Source: Chitinophagaceae bacterium (GTDB lineage: Bacteria; Bacteroidota; Bacteroidia; Chitinophagales; Chitinophagaceae). Taken from it: DNA of 64,000 nt. The notes under the pieces were generated by a model, which was given only the letters and a program-made list of their open reading frames with translations, was not told where the DNA came from and did not search any database. The DNA is taken from positions 55,674-119,673 of the forward strand of contig CANGIT010000012.1 in NCBI GenBank assembly GCA_947454155.1, written 5' to 3'. A program made the position numbers and the translations under genes. Shown here piece after piece: positions 34,765 to 42,251 of this stretch (its first letter is position 1; every line of letters begins with the position of its first letter).

Positions 34765-36474
34765 ATGAAAAAAATATGCTTCATGCTGGCCTTGTTCATG
34801 GCCAACATCACCATCGCCCAAAATCCGAAAAAGGACACCGTCATCACCCAGGCATCCCTTACCAAAGCCACTGTATATTATGGCTATGGCGCCGATCTCG
34901 CCCACACCTGCAAAGCCAATCTGGTCAACGGTATGCAGGAAGTCATCATCAGCAATGTTTCTCTTTACCCCGATATCAATACCCTTCAGGTAGCCTGCCC
35001 CGAAAACGTAACCGTACTCTCCTACAAGCATCGCATCTTCTACAATACCACCACCGTCAAGCCTGATCCTTATATCGCCAAAGCCAATGATACCATCAGG
35101 CTGTATCAGAAACAGATCAACAACATCAATAACGATATTTTCATACAGGAAGATATCATCAACCGTACCGCCGAACTCATCAAAAATAATTTCACCACTC
35201 CCGATAAACAGAACATCAAAAGTGATGAAATTATCAAGCTCACTACTTTTTATACCGATAAAATCAGCATCATCAAACAAAAAATATTTGAGCTTCGTCT
35301 TAAAACAGAAGATATCAATGAAAAAATTCAAGATATTAATGAACGTATCAATGAAGCTAATCAAAGAAATTATGCCGCAGTGAAAACTGAAACCGTTGGA
35401 CAAATCATCTTACAGGTAATGACAAAAAATGCAGGACCTGTAGATTTTGATTTCAATTATTTTACCAGAAATGCCGGATGGACACCTTCTTACGACATCC
35501 GCGTGAAAAGCATCGACAACTCGCTTAAACTGGTATACAAGGCCATGGTTACCCAAACCACCGGCTTGAACTGGAGTGGCGTAAAACTCAATTTAAGTAC
35601 CAGCAATCCCAATCTGGGCAGTACGCTCCCTGTTCTTTCTCCTTTATTTGTTCAGTTGTATGCTCCCATTCTTTACAATAATGTAGTTGCCGAAAGAAAA
35701 GTTGCCAATGAAATGGCTGCTTCTGCAACATTGGATGAAGTGGTGATAACAGGATACGACAATGACAAAGACCATTACGTTATGAAAGCTAAAAAACCTT
35801 TGAATAACTATGCCAACAACATAAATGTTTCTGATGTGGCCAATTTCACTTCTTTGAAAGAAAGCCAGCTCAATACCAATTTTGAAATTGATTTGCCTTA
35901 TACGATTCCTGCCGATGGACTTGCTTACAGTGTAAACATCAAAGAAGAAAAACTCATCGCAGAGTATGAGCATATCGCTGTTCCAAAAATGGACAACGAC
36001 GCCTTCCTCTTGGCCAGATTGAATCGCTGGGACAGCTTGAGTTTACTGCCCGGTCAGGCCAATATCATCATGGACAATGTGTACATCGGCAAATCCTACC
36101 TCGACCCCAATACCACTGAAGACACCCTCAATCTTTCACTGGGAAGAGACAAGCGTATCGCCATAACAAGAGAGTTGAAAAAAGAATTCAAATCTGTAAA
36201 AAGAGGAGATACTAAAACTGAGCAATTCACGTATGAGATCACCCTGAAGAACAACAAAAAACAAAGTGTTGAGCTCGACCTGAAAGATCAGTATCCCATC
36301 AGCAAAGTAAAAGAGGTGGAAGTAACACTTACCGACAATGGGGCTGCAAATGTGGATACGGAAACAGGTTTCCTTAGCTGGAAAGTGAAGTTACAACCCG
36401 GAGAAAGTAAGAAAATCAGATTTAGCTATCAGCTTAAATATCCTAAAGACAAGGTTGTACAGGAAGTACATTGA
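34765..36474 (+). CDS. MuiA-like DUF4139/DUF4140 exported protein
   Basis: 569 residues; signal MKKICFMLALFMANITIA with cleavage before Gln. DUF4140 at about 20-115 (TKATVYYGYGADLAHTCK), a coiled coil at about 110-205, and DUF4139 at about 220-569 (DFNYFTRNAGWTPSYDIRV; TGLNWSGVKLNLSTSNPN). The family is called mucoidy inhibitor A but its role is unclear. An odd insert around 320-345 carries LDEVVITGY, a string otherwise typical of the region before the plug of TonB receptors. ATG 34765 is preferred to a TTG at 34756. Confidence 0.85.
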   Translation: MKKICFMLALFMANITIAQNPKKDTVITQASLTKATVYYGYGADLAHTCKANLVNGMQEVIISNVSLYPDINTLQVACPENVTVLSYKHRIFYNTTTVKPDPYIAKANDTIRLYQKQINNINNDIFIQEDIINRTAELIKNNFTTPDKQNIKSDEIIKLTTFYTDKISIIKQKIFELRLKTEDINEKIQDINERINEANQRNYAAVKTETVGQIILQVMTKNAGPVDFDFNYFTRNAGWTPSYDIRVKSIDNSLKLVYKAMVTQTTGLNWSGVKLNLSTSNPNLGSTLPVLSPLFVQLYAPILYNNVVAERKVANEMAASATLDEVVITGYDNDKDHYVMKAKKPLNNYANNINVSDVANFTSLKESQLNTNFEIDLPYTIPADGLAYSVNIKEEKLIAEYEHIAVPKMDNDAFLLARLNRWDSLSLLPGQANIIMDNVYIGKSYLDPNTTEDTLNLSLGRDKRIAITRELKKEFKSVKRGDTKTEQFTYEITLKNNKKQSVELDLKDQYPISKVKEVEVTLTDNGAANVDTETGFLSWKVKLQPGESKKIRFSYQLKYPKDKVVQEVH

Positions 36475-36482
36475 TGTTCAAC

Positions 36483-37301
36483 TCAAAACAAGTCCAACTG
36501 CATCGATTTTTCCGGTGCAGTTTTTTTTGTATCAACTCCAGCCAAAGAAAAGACTGGCGTTGGTTTATGTCTGCCTGCTATGGTTATTTTTATTTCGCCG
36601 GTATGAGGTGCAAAAAGCGCTTCCACCAATTTGGGGTCATTGTTTTCCTGTGAGAGATGGGCCGGCAGCAAATGCGTCATATGCGCAGGCTTATGTTCAA
36701 TGAAAAGTCGCAGGGCCTGTGCATTGGAAAGATGCCCCTCGTTGCCGCTGATTCTTTTTTTAAGATGATAAGGATAAGACCCTGTTTCCAGCATTTCCTC
36801 ATCGTAATTGGTTTCAAGAAATGCTGCATGACATTGACTGAAATGATGTATCAGTTTTGGGCAAACCACACCGATATCTGTAAAAACGCCCACGCAAAAT
36901 CCATTGTTTTCTATCATGAAGCTGACTGGTTCAATGGCATCATGGTGTTTTGAAAATGAATGTACATTCAAAGCACCAATAGTGGTGATACAGTCTGCAG
37001 CAAGAGACTTGTACCATTGATGAGGAATGGGCACTCTACTATTGGATAAAGTAGATGCCGTAAGATAAACAGGGATTTGATGTTTTTTCGACAACACTTC
37101 CATTCCCTTGATATGGTCGATATGCTCGTGTGAAATGAAAATGGCGCGTATCTTGTCCATTTTCAGTTCCAGCATCTTCATACGTTTTTCAGTTTCCTTA
37201 CACGACAAGCCGGCATCAATCAACACCGCATCGGATGCATTACCGATATAAAAGCAGTTGCCGTTACTGCCCGAGTTAAGTGAAGCGAAATGCAATGACA
37301 T
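36483..37301 (-). CDS. MBL-fold metallohydrolase, YycJ/WalJ-like
   Basis: 272 residues with the metal motif HEHIDH (in IFISHEHIDHIKG), N-terminal FASLNSGSNGNCFYIG and IDAGLSCKE, and later VGVFTDIGV and NEGHLSN; these match the YycJ-type beta-lactamase-fold nucleases or hydrolases. Cytoplasmic. Substrate unproven; YycJ relatives are linked to DNA processing. Its last codons overlap a plus-strand terminator serving the convergent MuiA-like gene, only 8 bp away. Confidence 0.83.
   Translation of the reverse strand: MSLHFASLNSGSNGNCFYIGNASDAVLIDAGLSCKETEKRMKMLELKMDKIRAIFISHEHIDHIKGMEVLSKKHQIPVYLTASTLSNSRVPIPHQWYKSLAADCITTIGALNVHSFSKHHDAIEPVSFMIENNGFCVGVFTDIGVVCPKLIHHFSQCHAAFLETNYDEEMLETGSYPYHLKKRISGNEGHLSNAQALRLFIEHKPAHMTHLLPAHLSQENNDPKLVEALFAPHTGEIKITIAGRHKPTPVFSLAGVDTKKTAPEKSMQLDLF
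36496..36530 (+). terminator. Terminator of the MuiA-like gene, inside the convergent MBL gene
   Basis: Stem AACTGCATCG / CGGTGCAGTT region (36496-36505 with 36513-36522, one T-G pair) followed by eight T. It lies entirely within the last codons of the minus-strand MBL gene. Confidence 0.8.
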
Positions 37302-37387
37302 TGAAGCAAAGAAAAATTATTTTTCTGCGCGAATGGACAATGTTGATATCTAATTTTAAGTTTTACTTTTTTAGCCCTCAAGTGAAT

Positions 37388-37395
37388 TAGTTTTG
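37388..37395 (+). promoter_or_regulatory. -7 box of the second MBL-fold gene
   Basis: TAGTTTTG, exact TAnnTTTG, 18 bp before the ATG at 37414. It overlaps a TTG at 37393 that would otherwise be a possible start, so that start is rejected. Confidence 0.55.
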
Positions 37396-37413
37396 CGGTT
37401 CATTCAAGAAGAA

Positions 37414-38163
37414 ATGATCATGAGGATAATACCACTCAGCGAAGGAAGTTTCACCATCGACCATACCAAAGAGTTTGTTCCTTTCGATTTGCATAAAGAT
37501 GATTTGCAACAAAGACCATTGGGAAGTCTGTTGGTGGAAATACAACCCTTTGTGATTGAAACAGGTACGGATGTGATATTGATTGATGCCGGTTTAGGTT
37601 TTTGTAATGAGGACAATGTGTTGCAACTTCACGAAAACCTTGTCCGCCACCACATAGATCCCTTGAGTATCACCAAGGTGATGATGAGTCATTTGCATAA
37701 AGACCATGCAGGCGGATTGCTGAAGTACGATAAGCAACTCCAGCGCTATTTTCCTGCTTTTCCGCAGGCTGTACATTATATCAATCGCCATGAGATGGAT
37801 TTCGCCTTACAGCCCGGCAATGCCTCTTACAAACCTGAATTGCTGAAGACGTTAAACAATGCGGTTGCTGTTGTTCTGCTCGAAGATCAAGGTGTTTTGG
37901 ATGGCTATATCCATTATGAAGTAACCGCTGCACATTCGCCCCATCATATGGTATTCACTTTTAAAAAGGACAATCAGCTTGTTTTTTTTGGTGGGGATGA
38001 CGCACCACAATTGCAGCAGATGAAAAGCAGGTTTGTGGCTAAATATGACTTCGACGGAAAAAAAGCCATGCAGTTGAGGTCGGCATGGTGGGAAGCCGGG
38101 CAAAAAGAACATTGGACTTTTCTTTTTTACCATGATATCAAAACCCCAATGATAACGCTATAA
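37414..38163 (+). CDS. MBL-fold metallohydrolase
   Basis: About 250 residues. Metal motif HLHKDHAGG, then His in TAAHSPHH and Asp in FFGGDDAP complete the beta-lactamase-fold site. IRIIPLSEGSF-like N-terminus and DVILIDAGLGF are typical of the broad glyoxalase/quorum-quenching-like group; no specific substrate can be claimed. Starts at 37414 or 37420. Divergent from the YycJ-like MBL gene but only distantly similar to it. Confidence 0.8.
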   Translation: MIMRIIPLSEGSFTIDHTKEFVPFDLHKDDLQQRPLGSLLVEIQPFVIETGTDVILIDAGLGFCNEDNVLQLHENLVRHHIDPLSITKVMMSHLHKDHAGGLLKYDKQLQRYFPAFPQAVHYINRHEMDFALQPGNASYKPELLKTLNNAVAVVLLEDQGVLDGYIHYEVTAAHSPHHMVFTFKKDNQLVFFGGDDAPQLQQMKSRFVAKYDFDGKKAMQLRSAWWEAGQKEHWTFLFYHDIKTPMITL

Positions 38164-38222
38164 AAAAAAGAGGCCTGCCCTAGAAAGAGCTGGCCGTTGC
38201 TAACCTATGAAAAACACCTAGG
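38162..38222 (-). ncRNA. Candidate small RNA of about 60 nt
   Basis: On the minus strand an exact -7 box (38232-38225) is followed within about 60 nt by a strong terminator: 10-bp stem GGCCAGCTCT / AGGGCAGGCC (38195-38186 with 38181-38172, one A-A mismatch), loop TTCT, then eight T. A weaker hairpin (CCTA...TAGG) precedes it. No open reading frame fits. The upstream minus-strand gene already has its own terminator at 38311-38332, so this signal needs a separate transcript. Not recognised as a known RNA family. Confidence 0.5.
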
Positions 38223-38224
38223 CG

Positions 38225-38232
38225 CAAAAATA
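38225..38232 (-). promoter_or_regulatory. -7 box of the candidate sRNA
   Basis: Minus-strand TATTTTTG, exact consensus; a half-matching -33 element (ACTG) lies 19 bp upstream. Predicted start near 38220. Confidence 0.5.
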
Positions 38233-38304
38233 GAAGAAATAATATTACGCTCAGTTTTTATTTATAAAAATGCAACCGCTATTGCAGAAAGTAAAGCGTT
38301 AACA

Positions 38305-38332
38305 TTAAAAAACCCCTTCTTTAGAAGGGGTT
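38305..38332 (-). terminator. Terminator of the sigma-factor operon
   Basis: Stem AACCCCTTC / GAAGGGGTT (38311-38319 with 38324-38332, loop TTTA); on the minus strand it is followed by a T-run. It ends the transcript carrying the sigma, anti-sigma and periplasmic genes. Confidence 0.88.
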
Positions 38333-38346
38333 TGAGTGTCTGTTAT

Positions 38347-38784
38347 TTAAGGTTTTTGTCGTCGGGAATCTTCCTTAGGTCTGTCTTTCATCTTTTTTTC
38401 CATTTGATGCTTTCTGATTTTTTCCAAAAGCCTTAATCTGAATTCTTCATCTTTACGGAAAAAGTTCTGAGTACGCTCTGCTCCCAATACTTTGGTGAAC
38501 CGGTCGAGATAGCTTTTTTTGACGCGCAGCGCTGCTTCTTCTCTTTCCAGCTCTGTATTTTTTTGAAGGTTGATGTCTTTCAACTCCTTATCGAATTGCA
38601 GGTGAACTGGCCAAAATCTTACGGCTTCTTCCTCGGTGAGTTGAAGTTCTTGCGTGATGTAGGCTATATACAGTGCTTTTATTTTCTGTTCACCTTTCAA
38701 GCCTTCATGCGGTCGCTTTTCCTGGGCGAAAGAAAACAGCCCTGTTACCGTAAACAGCAAGCAAAAAAAGATAGTTTTTTTCAT
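38347..38784 (-). CDS. Small periplasmic helical protein in the ECF sigma operon
   Basis: 145 residues: signal peptide (MKKTIFFCLLFTVTGLFSFA, cut before Gln) then a highly charged all-helical mature part with LQLTEEEAVRFWPVHLQFDKEL and KVLGAERTQNFFRKDEEFR. The plan resembles Spy/CpxP/ZraP-type periplasmic chaperones or sensors (LTxxQ-like), but no exact motif is seen. As third gene after an ECF sigma factor and its likely anti-sigma it may modulate the signal (inference). Confidence 0.72.
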   Translation of the reverse strand: MKKTIFFCLLFTVTGLFSFAQEKRPHEGLKGEQKIKALYIAYITQELQLTEEEAVRFWPVHLQFDKELKDINLQKNTELEREEAALRVKKSYLDRFTKVLGAERTQNFFRKDEEFRLRLLEKIRKHQMEKKMKDRPKEDSRRQKP

Positions 38785-38801
38785 TTGTAGCGCTTTATTT
38801 A

Positions 38802-39497
38802 TTAATAAATGGTTGATTGATGCAGATAATTGATTTCTGAAATATTTACAGCATGTAAATAGTTATCCAGTGTTTTTTCGTCAAAGATATATTCTTCGGG
38901 TGCAGGAAGATTATTTTCAACTGTAAGCGAAGCCACTATGGCCGTTTTTACATCATGGCCAGAAGCGTTCAGGTAGCTGATGATTTCATTGTCATCAAGG
39001 GCGTCCATTTCTTTTTCAAAACTGTTTGTTTTTACAATTCTTGCTGCTTCAGTTAATTCGTGAGTGGGAATTGTGCCGGTAGACGAATTATTCAATCCCA
39101 TAAAAATCAGCCAACCTAATAAACCTGTGCAAATGGCTGCCACTGAAAGTTTAAAAATGATGCCTATATAAATTGGGGATGTTTTTTTGTCTGAATGGAT
39201 GCGATGAATAATGACTTCCGGATTGTTTACAAAGTAATTTTCCGGGATTTCAAAATTGGGTGAAGTCGTTGGCAGTGACATCAATTCGTCATGTGAAGGG
39301 ATGCCCTGATTGGCAGATTGTTTAAAGTCGTTGTTTAAGCTTACTGTTTGCTGTCCGGCATCAATTTTTCCCATTACAGCTTCAGCCATCCCGTTAAAAT
39401 AGCCTTTAGGCAAAGCATAGGGGTTGTTGAAAGGAATAGCGGCCACGGTATGGCTGATGGCATTCAATTCAGTATGTATTTCCTGGGCTCTGTTCAT
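38802..39497 (-). CDS. Probable anti-sigma factor, single-pass membrane protein
   Basis: 231 residues with one membrane helix (about 109-131, IYIGIIFKLSVAAICTGLLG...). The cytoplasmic N-terminus has two similar short motifs, YALPKGYFNGMAEAVMGKI and FEIPENYFVNNPEVIIHRI, a repeat often seen in Bacteroidota proteins beside ECF sigma genes. The periplasmic part is acidic. No zinc-type anti-sigma motif. Function is inferred from position directly after the sigma gene (29-bp gap). Confidence 0.65.
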   Translation of the reverse strand: MNRAQEIHTELNAISHTVAAIPFNNPYALPKGYFNGMAEAVMGKIDAGQQTVSLNNDFKQSANQGIPSHDELMSLPTTSPNFEIPENYFVNNPEVIIHRIHSDKKTSPIYIGIIFKLSVAAICTGLLGWLIFMGLNNSSTGTIPTHELTEAARIVKTNSFEKEMDALDDNEIISYLNASGHDVKTAIVASLTVENNLPAPEEYIFDEKTLDNYLHAVNISEINYLHQSTIY

Positions 39498-39526
39498 TGT
39501 GTGTAAGACGTTATGTTTTTTGTTAT

Positions 39527-40081
39527 TTAATTGTTCAGCATGAAATTTTCAATCTTTTTTACAGCATGATGATAACTGGCTTTCAATGCCCCTTGGCTTG
39601 TTTGCAGTATCTCACTCATTTTTTCATAGGGCATCTCTTCGTAATACCGGAAACAAAAGACAATTTTTTGTTTTTCCGGAAGTTGCTGGATGGCAAGTTG
39701 CAATTTCCATTCTAATTTATTGGCGTCAAAGTGCTTTTCTGCCTGAAGTTTTTCTGTCAGAAAACTATTGTCGTCATCAAGGCTGATGGATAATCTTTTT
39801 TTCTGACGTTCCAGAAAACTGATGCATTCGTTGGTGGCGATACGGTAAAGCCAGGTATAAAGCTGACTGTCTTCCCTGAACTGATCCAATCCTTTCCATA
39901 CTTTAATGAAAAGGTTTTGGAGAATGTCGTTGGCATCTTCATGATTCACCACCATGCGGCGGATATGCCAGTACAATTTCTCCTGGTGCTTTTTGATGAT
40001 TTGTGTAAACGGGATTTCTTTGTTGATTCCGTTTTTAAATTGAAACACTAAGTCGTTATCATCAGGAAATAAAGCCATCAA
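39527..40081 (-). CDS. ECF-type RNA polymerase sigma factor
   Basis: 184 residues. Region 2 at about 28-95 (HIRRMVVNHEDANDILQNLF and KVWKGLDQFREDSQLYTWLY, RIATNECISF) and region 4 at about 125-180 (QLPEKQKIVFCFRYYEEMPY, TSQGALKASYHHAVKKIE). No region 3 or extra domain. It leads an operon with a membrane anti-sigma and a periplasmic protein, a standard layout for envelope-signal response. Confidence 0.92.
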   Translation of the reverse strand: MMALFPDDNDLVFQFKNGINKEIPFTQIIKKHQEKLYWHIRRMVVNHEDANDILQNLFIKVWKGLDQFREDSQLYTWLYRIATNECISFLERQKKRLSISLDDDNSFLTEKLQAEKHFDANKLEWKLQLAIQQLPEKQKIVFCFRYYEEMPYEKMSEILQTSQGALKASYHHAVKKIENFMLNN

Positions 40082-40177
40082 TAATTGGGAGGATTTGGTC
40101 CGGCCTATGACAAATAGTGGTGTGGATGGTTTAATCAGGAAACCAATTATTTACTCAATTCTATCGATAAGTGGATG

Positions 40178-41131
40178 TTATTTTCTGGCCATCACTTTTT
40201 CAGCAGCGGTTGCTATGGATTTGGCGTCAAGTCCGTATTTCACCAGCAATTCAACCGGTTTTCCGCTTTCGCCGAAGGTGTCTTGGGTGCCTATGAACTC
40301 TATGGGAACAGGATGGTTTTTGGCAGCCACCTGTGCCACGCTATCGCCCATTCCTCCCAATACGTTGTGTTCTTCTGCAGTCACCACACATCCGGTTTTT
40401 TTAATGGAGGCGATGATGGCTTCTGTATCGAGGGGTTTGATGGTATGTAAGTTGATGAGGTCTACGGAGATGCCTTTTTCGGCCAGCATTTTGGCGGCTT
40501 CCACGGCATTCCACACAAGATGGCCGCAGGCAATGATGGTAACGTCGGTTCCTTCATTGAGCACTTGCGCTTTGCCAATCACAAAATCTTCTTCTTTGGT
40601 GAATATGGGCCAAGAAGGTCGGCCAAAACGAAGATAAACAGGACCATTGGTATGTGCTATCGCTTTCGTAGCGGCTTTGGTTTGGTTGTAGTCGGCCGGT
40701 ACAATAACGGTCATACCCGGAAGCATTTTCATCAAACCGATATCTTCCAGAATCTGGTGGGTGGCACCATCTTCACCTAATGTTAATCCGGCATGAGAGG
40801 CACATATTTTTACATTTTTTCCACTGTAGGCGATGCTTTGACGAATTTGGTCATAAACTCTCCCTGTGGAGAAATTGGCGAAAGTGGTGGTAAACGGAAT
40901 TTTGCCTCCGATGGTCAAACCTGCGGCCACACCCATCATGTTGGCTTCTGCGATGCCACATTGTAGGAAACGATCCGGAAATTCTTTGATAAATCCATTT
41001 AATTTCATGGATCCGGCAAGATCGGCAGTGAGTGCGATGATGTTTTCATTTTCCCTGGCTGCTTCAAGAATGCCGTCGCCAAAACCGCTTCTGGTGTCTT
41101 TACTGCCTGTTGATTGAATTTCGGATAACAT
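40178..41131 (-). CDS. Transketolase, C-terminal subunit (split enzyme)
   Basis: 317 residues covering the pyrimidine-binding and C-terminal domains of transketolase; the catalytic Glu62 is in [11 protein letters not shown], and [26 protein letters not shown] and [12 protein letters not shown] are typical. Transfers two-carbon units in the pentose phosphate pathway together with an N-terminal TPP/diphosphate-binding subunit. That partner usually lies next door in Bacteroidota but is absent here; galE occupies the upstream position (11-bp gap). Confidence 0.9.
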   Translation of the reverse strand: MLSEIQSTGSKDTRSGFGDGILEAARENENIIALTADLAGSMKLNGFIKEFPDRFLQCGIAEANMMGVAAGLTIGGKIPFTTTFANFSTGRVYDQIRQSIAYSGKNVKICASHAGLTLGEDGATHQILEDIGLMKMLPGMTVIVPADYNQTKAATKAIAHTNGPVYLRFGRPSWPIFTKEEDFVIGKAQVLNEGTDVTIIACGHLVWNAVEAAKMLAEKGISVDLINLHTIKPLDTEAIIASIKKTGCVVTAEEHNVLGGMGDSVAQVAAKNHPVPIEFIGTQDTFGESGKPVELLVKYGLDAKSIATAAEKVMARK

Positions 41132-41142
41132 AGTATAGTGCT

Positions 41143-42171
41143 TTATGGTTGTTGATTGATTTTCTTTTCCCAGGCCCAGGCCGTTTCCATCATCTGGTCG
41201 AGATTGTATTTGGGTACCCAGCCCAGCACATCTCTGGCTTTTTCATTGTTGGCAAAGATGGCTTCGATATCACCGGGTCTTCTTTCTGCTATGACATAAT
41301 TCAATTTGCATCCGCTTACTTTTTCAAAGGTCTGAATGGCTTCCAATACCGTGTAACCGTTGCCGGTACCTAGGTTGAAAACTTCGCAGTCGGAATTGTT
41401 TTTGCCTTCTATCATGTAGTTGAGGGCGAGGGTATGGGCATGTGCGATATCGCTAACATGAATGTAATCACGGATGCAACTGCCATCACGTGTAGCGTAA
41501 TCATCACCAAAAACCTGCATCTGCGGCAACTTGCCAATAGCGGTTTGTGTGATGGCCGGTACAAGATTGGCGGGTCTGCCAATGGGCAACTCTCCGATGG
41601 CTATGGAGGGATGGGCGCCTACCGGGTTGAAATAACGCAACAGTATGGCCTGAAGCGTACTGCTGTTGACGGTATGTCTGATCATCTGCTCGCCCACCTG
41701 TTTGGTGTAACCATAAGGAGAGGCGGCTTCTTTGATGGGCGTGTCTTCGGTAACCGGACTTTCATTGGGATTACCATACACTGTACAAGAAGAAGAGAAA
41801 ACGAAATGCGGTATATTGAAAATAGTACAGCATCTCAAAATGTTGATCAGCGAATTGAAATTATTGTCGAAATACAAAAGAGGTTGTTCTACCGATTCTC
41901 CAACCGCTTTGTAGGCGGCGAAATGGATGATGCCGGCAATGTCCGGATTTTCCTGGAAGATGGCAAAAGTATCATCCGAATTACAAAGGTCAACGGTATA
42001 GTTTTTGATCTTTTGTCCAGTGATTTGAGCCACGCCGTCGAGCATGTCCGCTTTGCTTCTGCTGTTGTTGTCTACAGAAATGACGTCATAGCCATGCTGA
42101 ATCAAATCTACAATGGTATGCGAGCCAATGTAACCACAGCCTCCGGAGACCAATATCTTCTTCTTTGTCAT
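41143..42171 (-). CDS. galE: UDP-glucose 4-epimerase
   Basis: Interconverts UDP-glucose and UDP-galactose; extended SDR, 342 residues. NAD motif [12 protein letters not shown] at 8-19, [21 protein letters not shown], catalytic Tyr-Lys in YGYTK and [11 protein letters not shown]. Supplies galactose units for surface polysaccharide. Likely co-transcribed with the transketolase half downstream. Confidence 0.94.
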   Translation of the reverse strand: MTKKKILVSGGCGYIGSHTIVDLIQHGYDVISVDNNSRSKADMLDGVAQITGQKIKNYTVDLCNSDDTFAIFQENPDIAGIIHFAAYKAVGESVEQPLLYFDNNFNSLINILRCCTIFNIPHFVFSSSCTVYGNPNESPVTEDTPIKEAASPYGYTKQVGEQMIRHTVNSSTLQAILLRYFNPVGAHPSIAIGELPIGRPANLVPAITQTAIGKLPQMQVFGDDYATRDGSCIRDYIHVSDIAHAHTLALNYMIEGKNNSDCEVFNLGTGNGYTVLEAIQTFEKVSGCKLNYVIAERRPGDIEAIFANNEKARDVLGWVPKYNLDQMMETAWAWEKKINQQP

Positions 42172-42205
42172 TGTTATTTAAAATGATAAACCGCCACAAA
42201 GAAAA

Positions 42206-42230
42206 AGAAAAAGCCCCATACTCTGGGGCT
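42206..42230 (-). terminator. Terminator of the PiT-DUF47 operon
   Basis: Stem AGCCCCA / TGGGGCT (42212-42218 with 42224-42230), loop TACTC; on the minus strand a T-rich tail follows. Lies 22 bp after the PiT stop codon. Confidence 0.85.
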
Positions 42231-42251
42231 CTCTGATTTATTATTTTTTCT

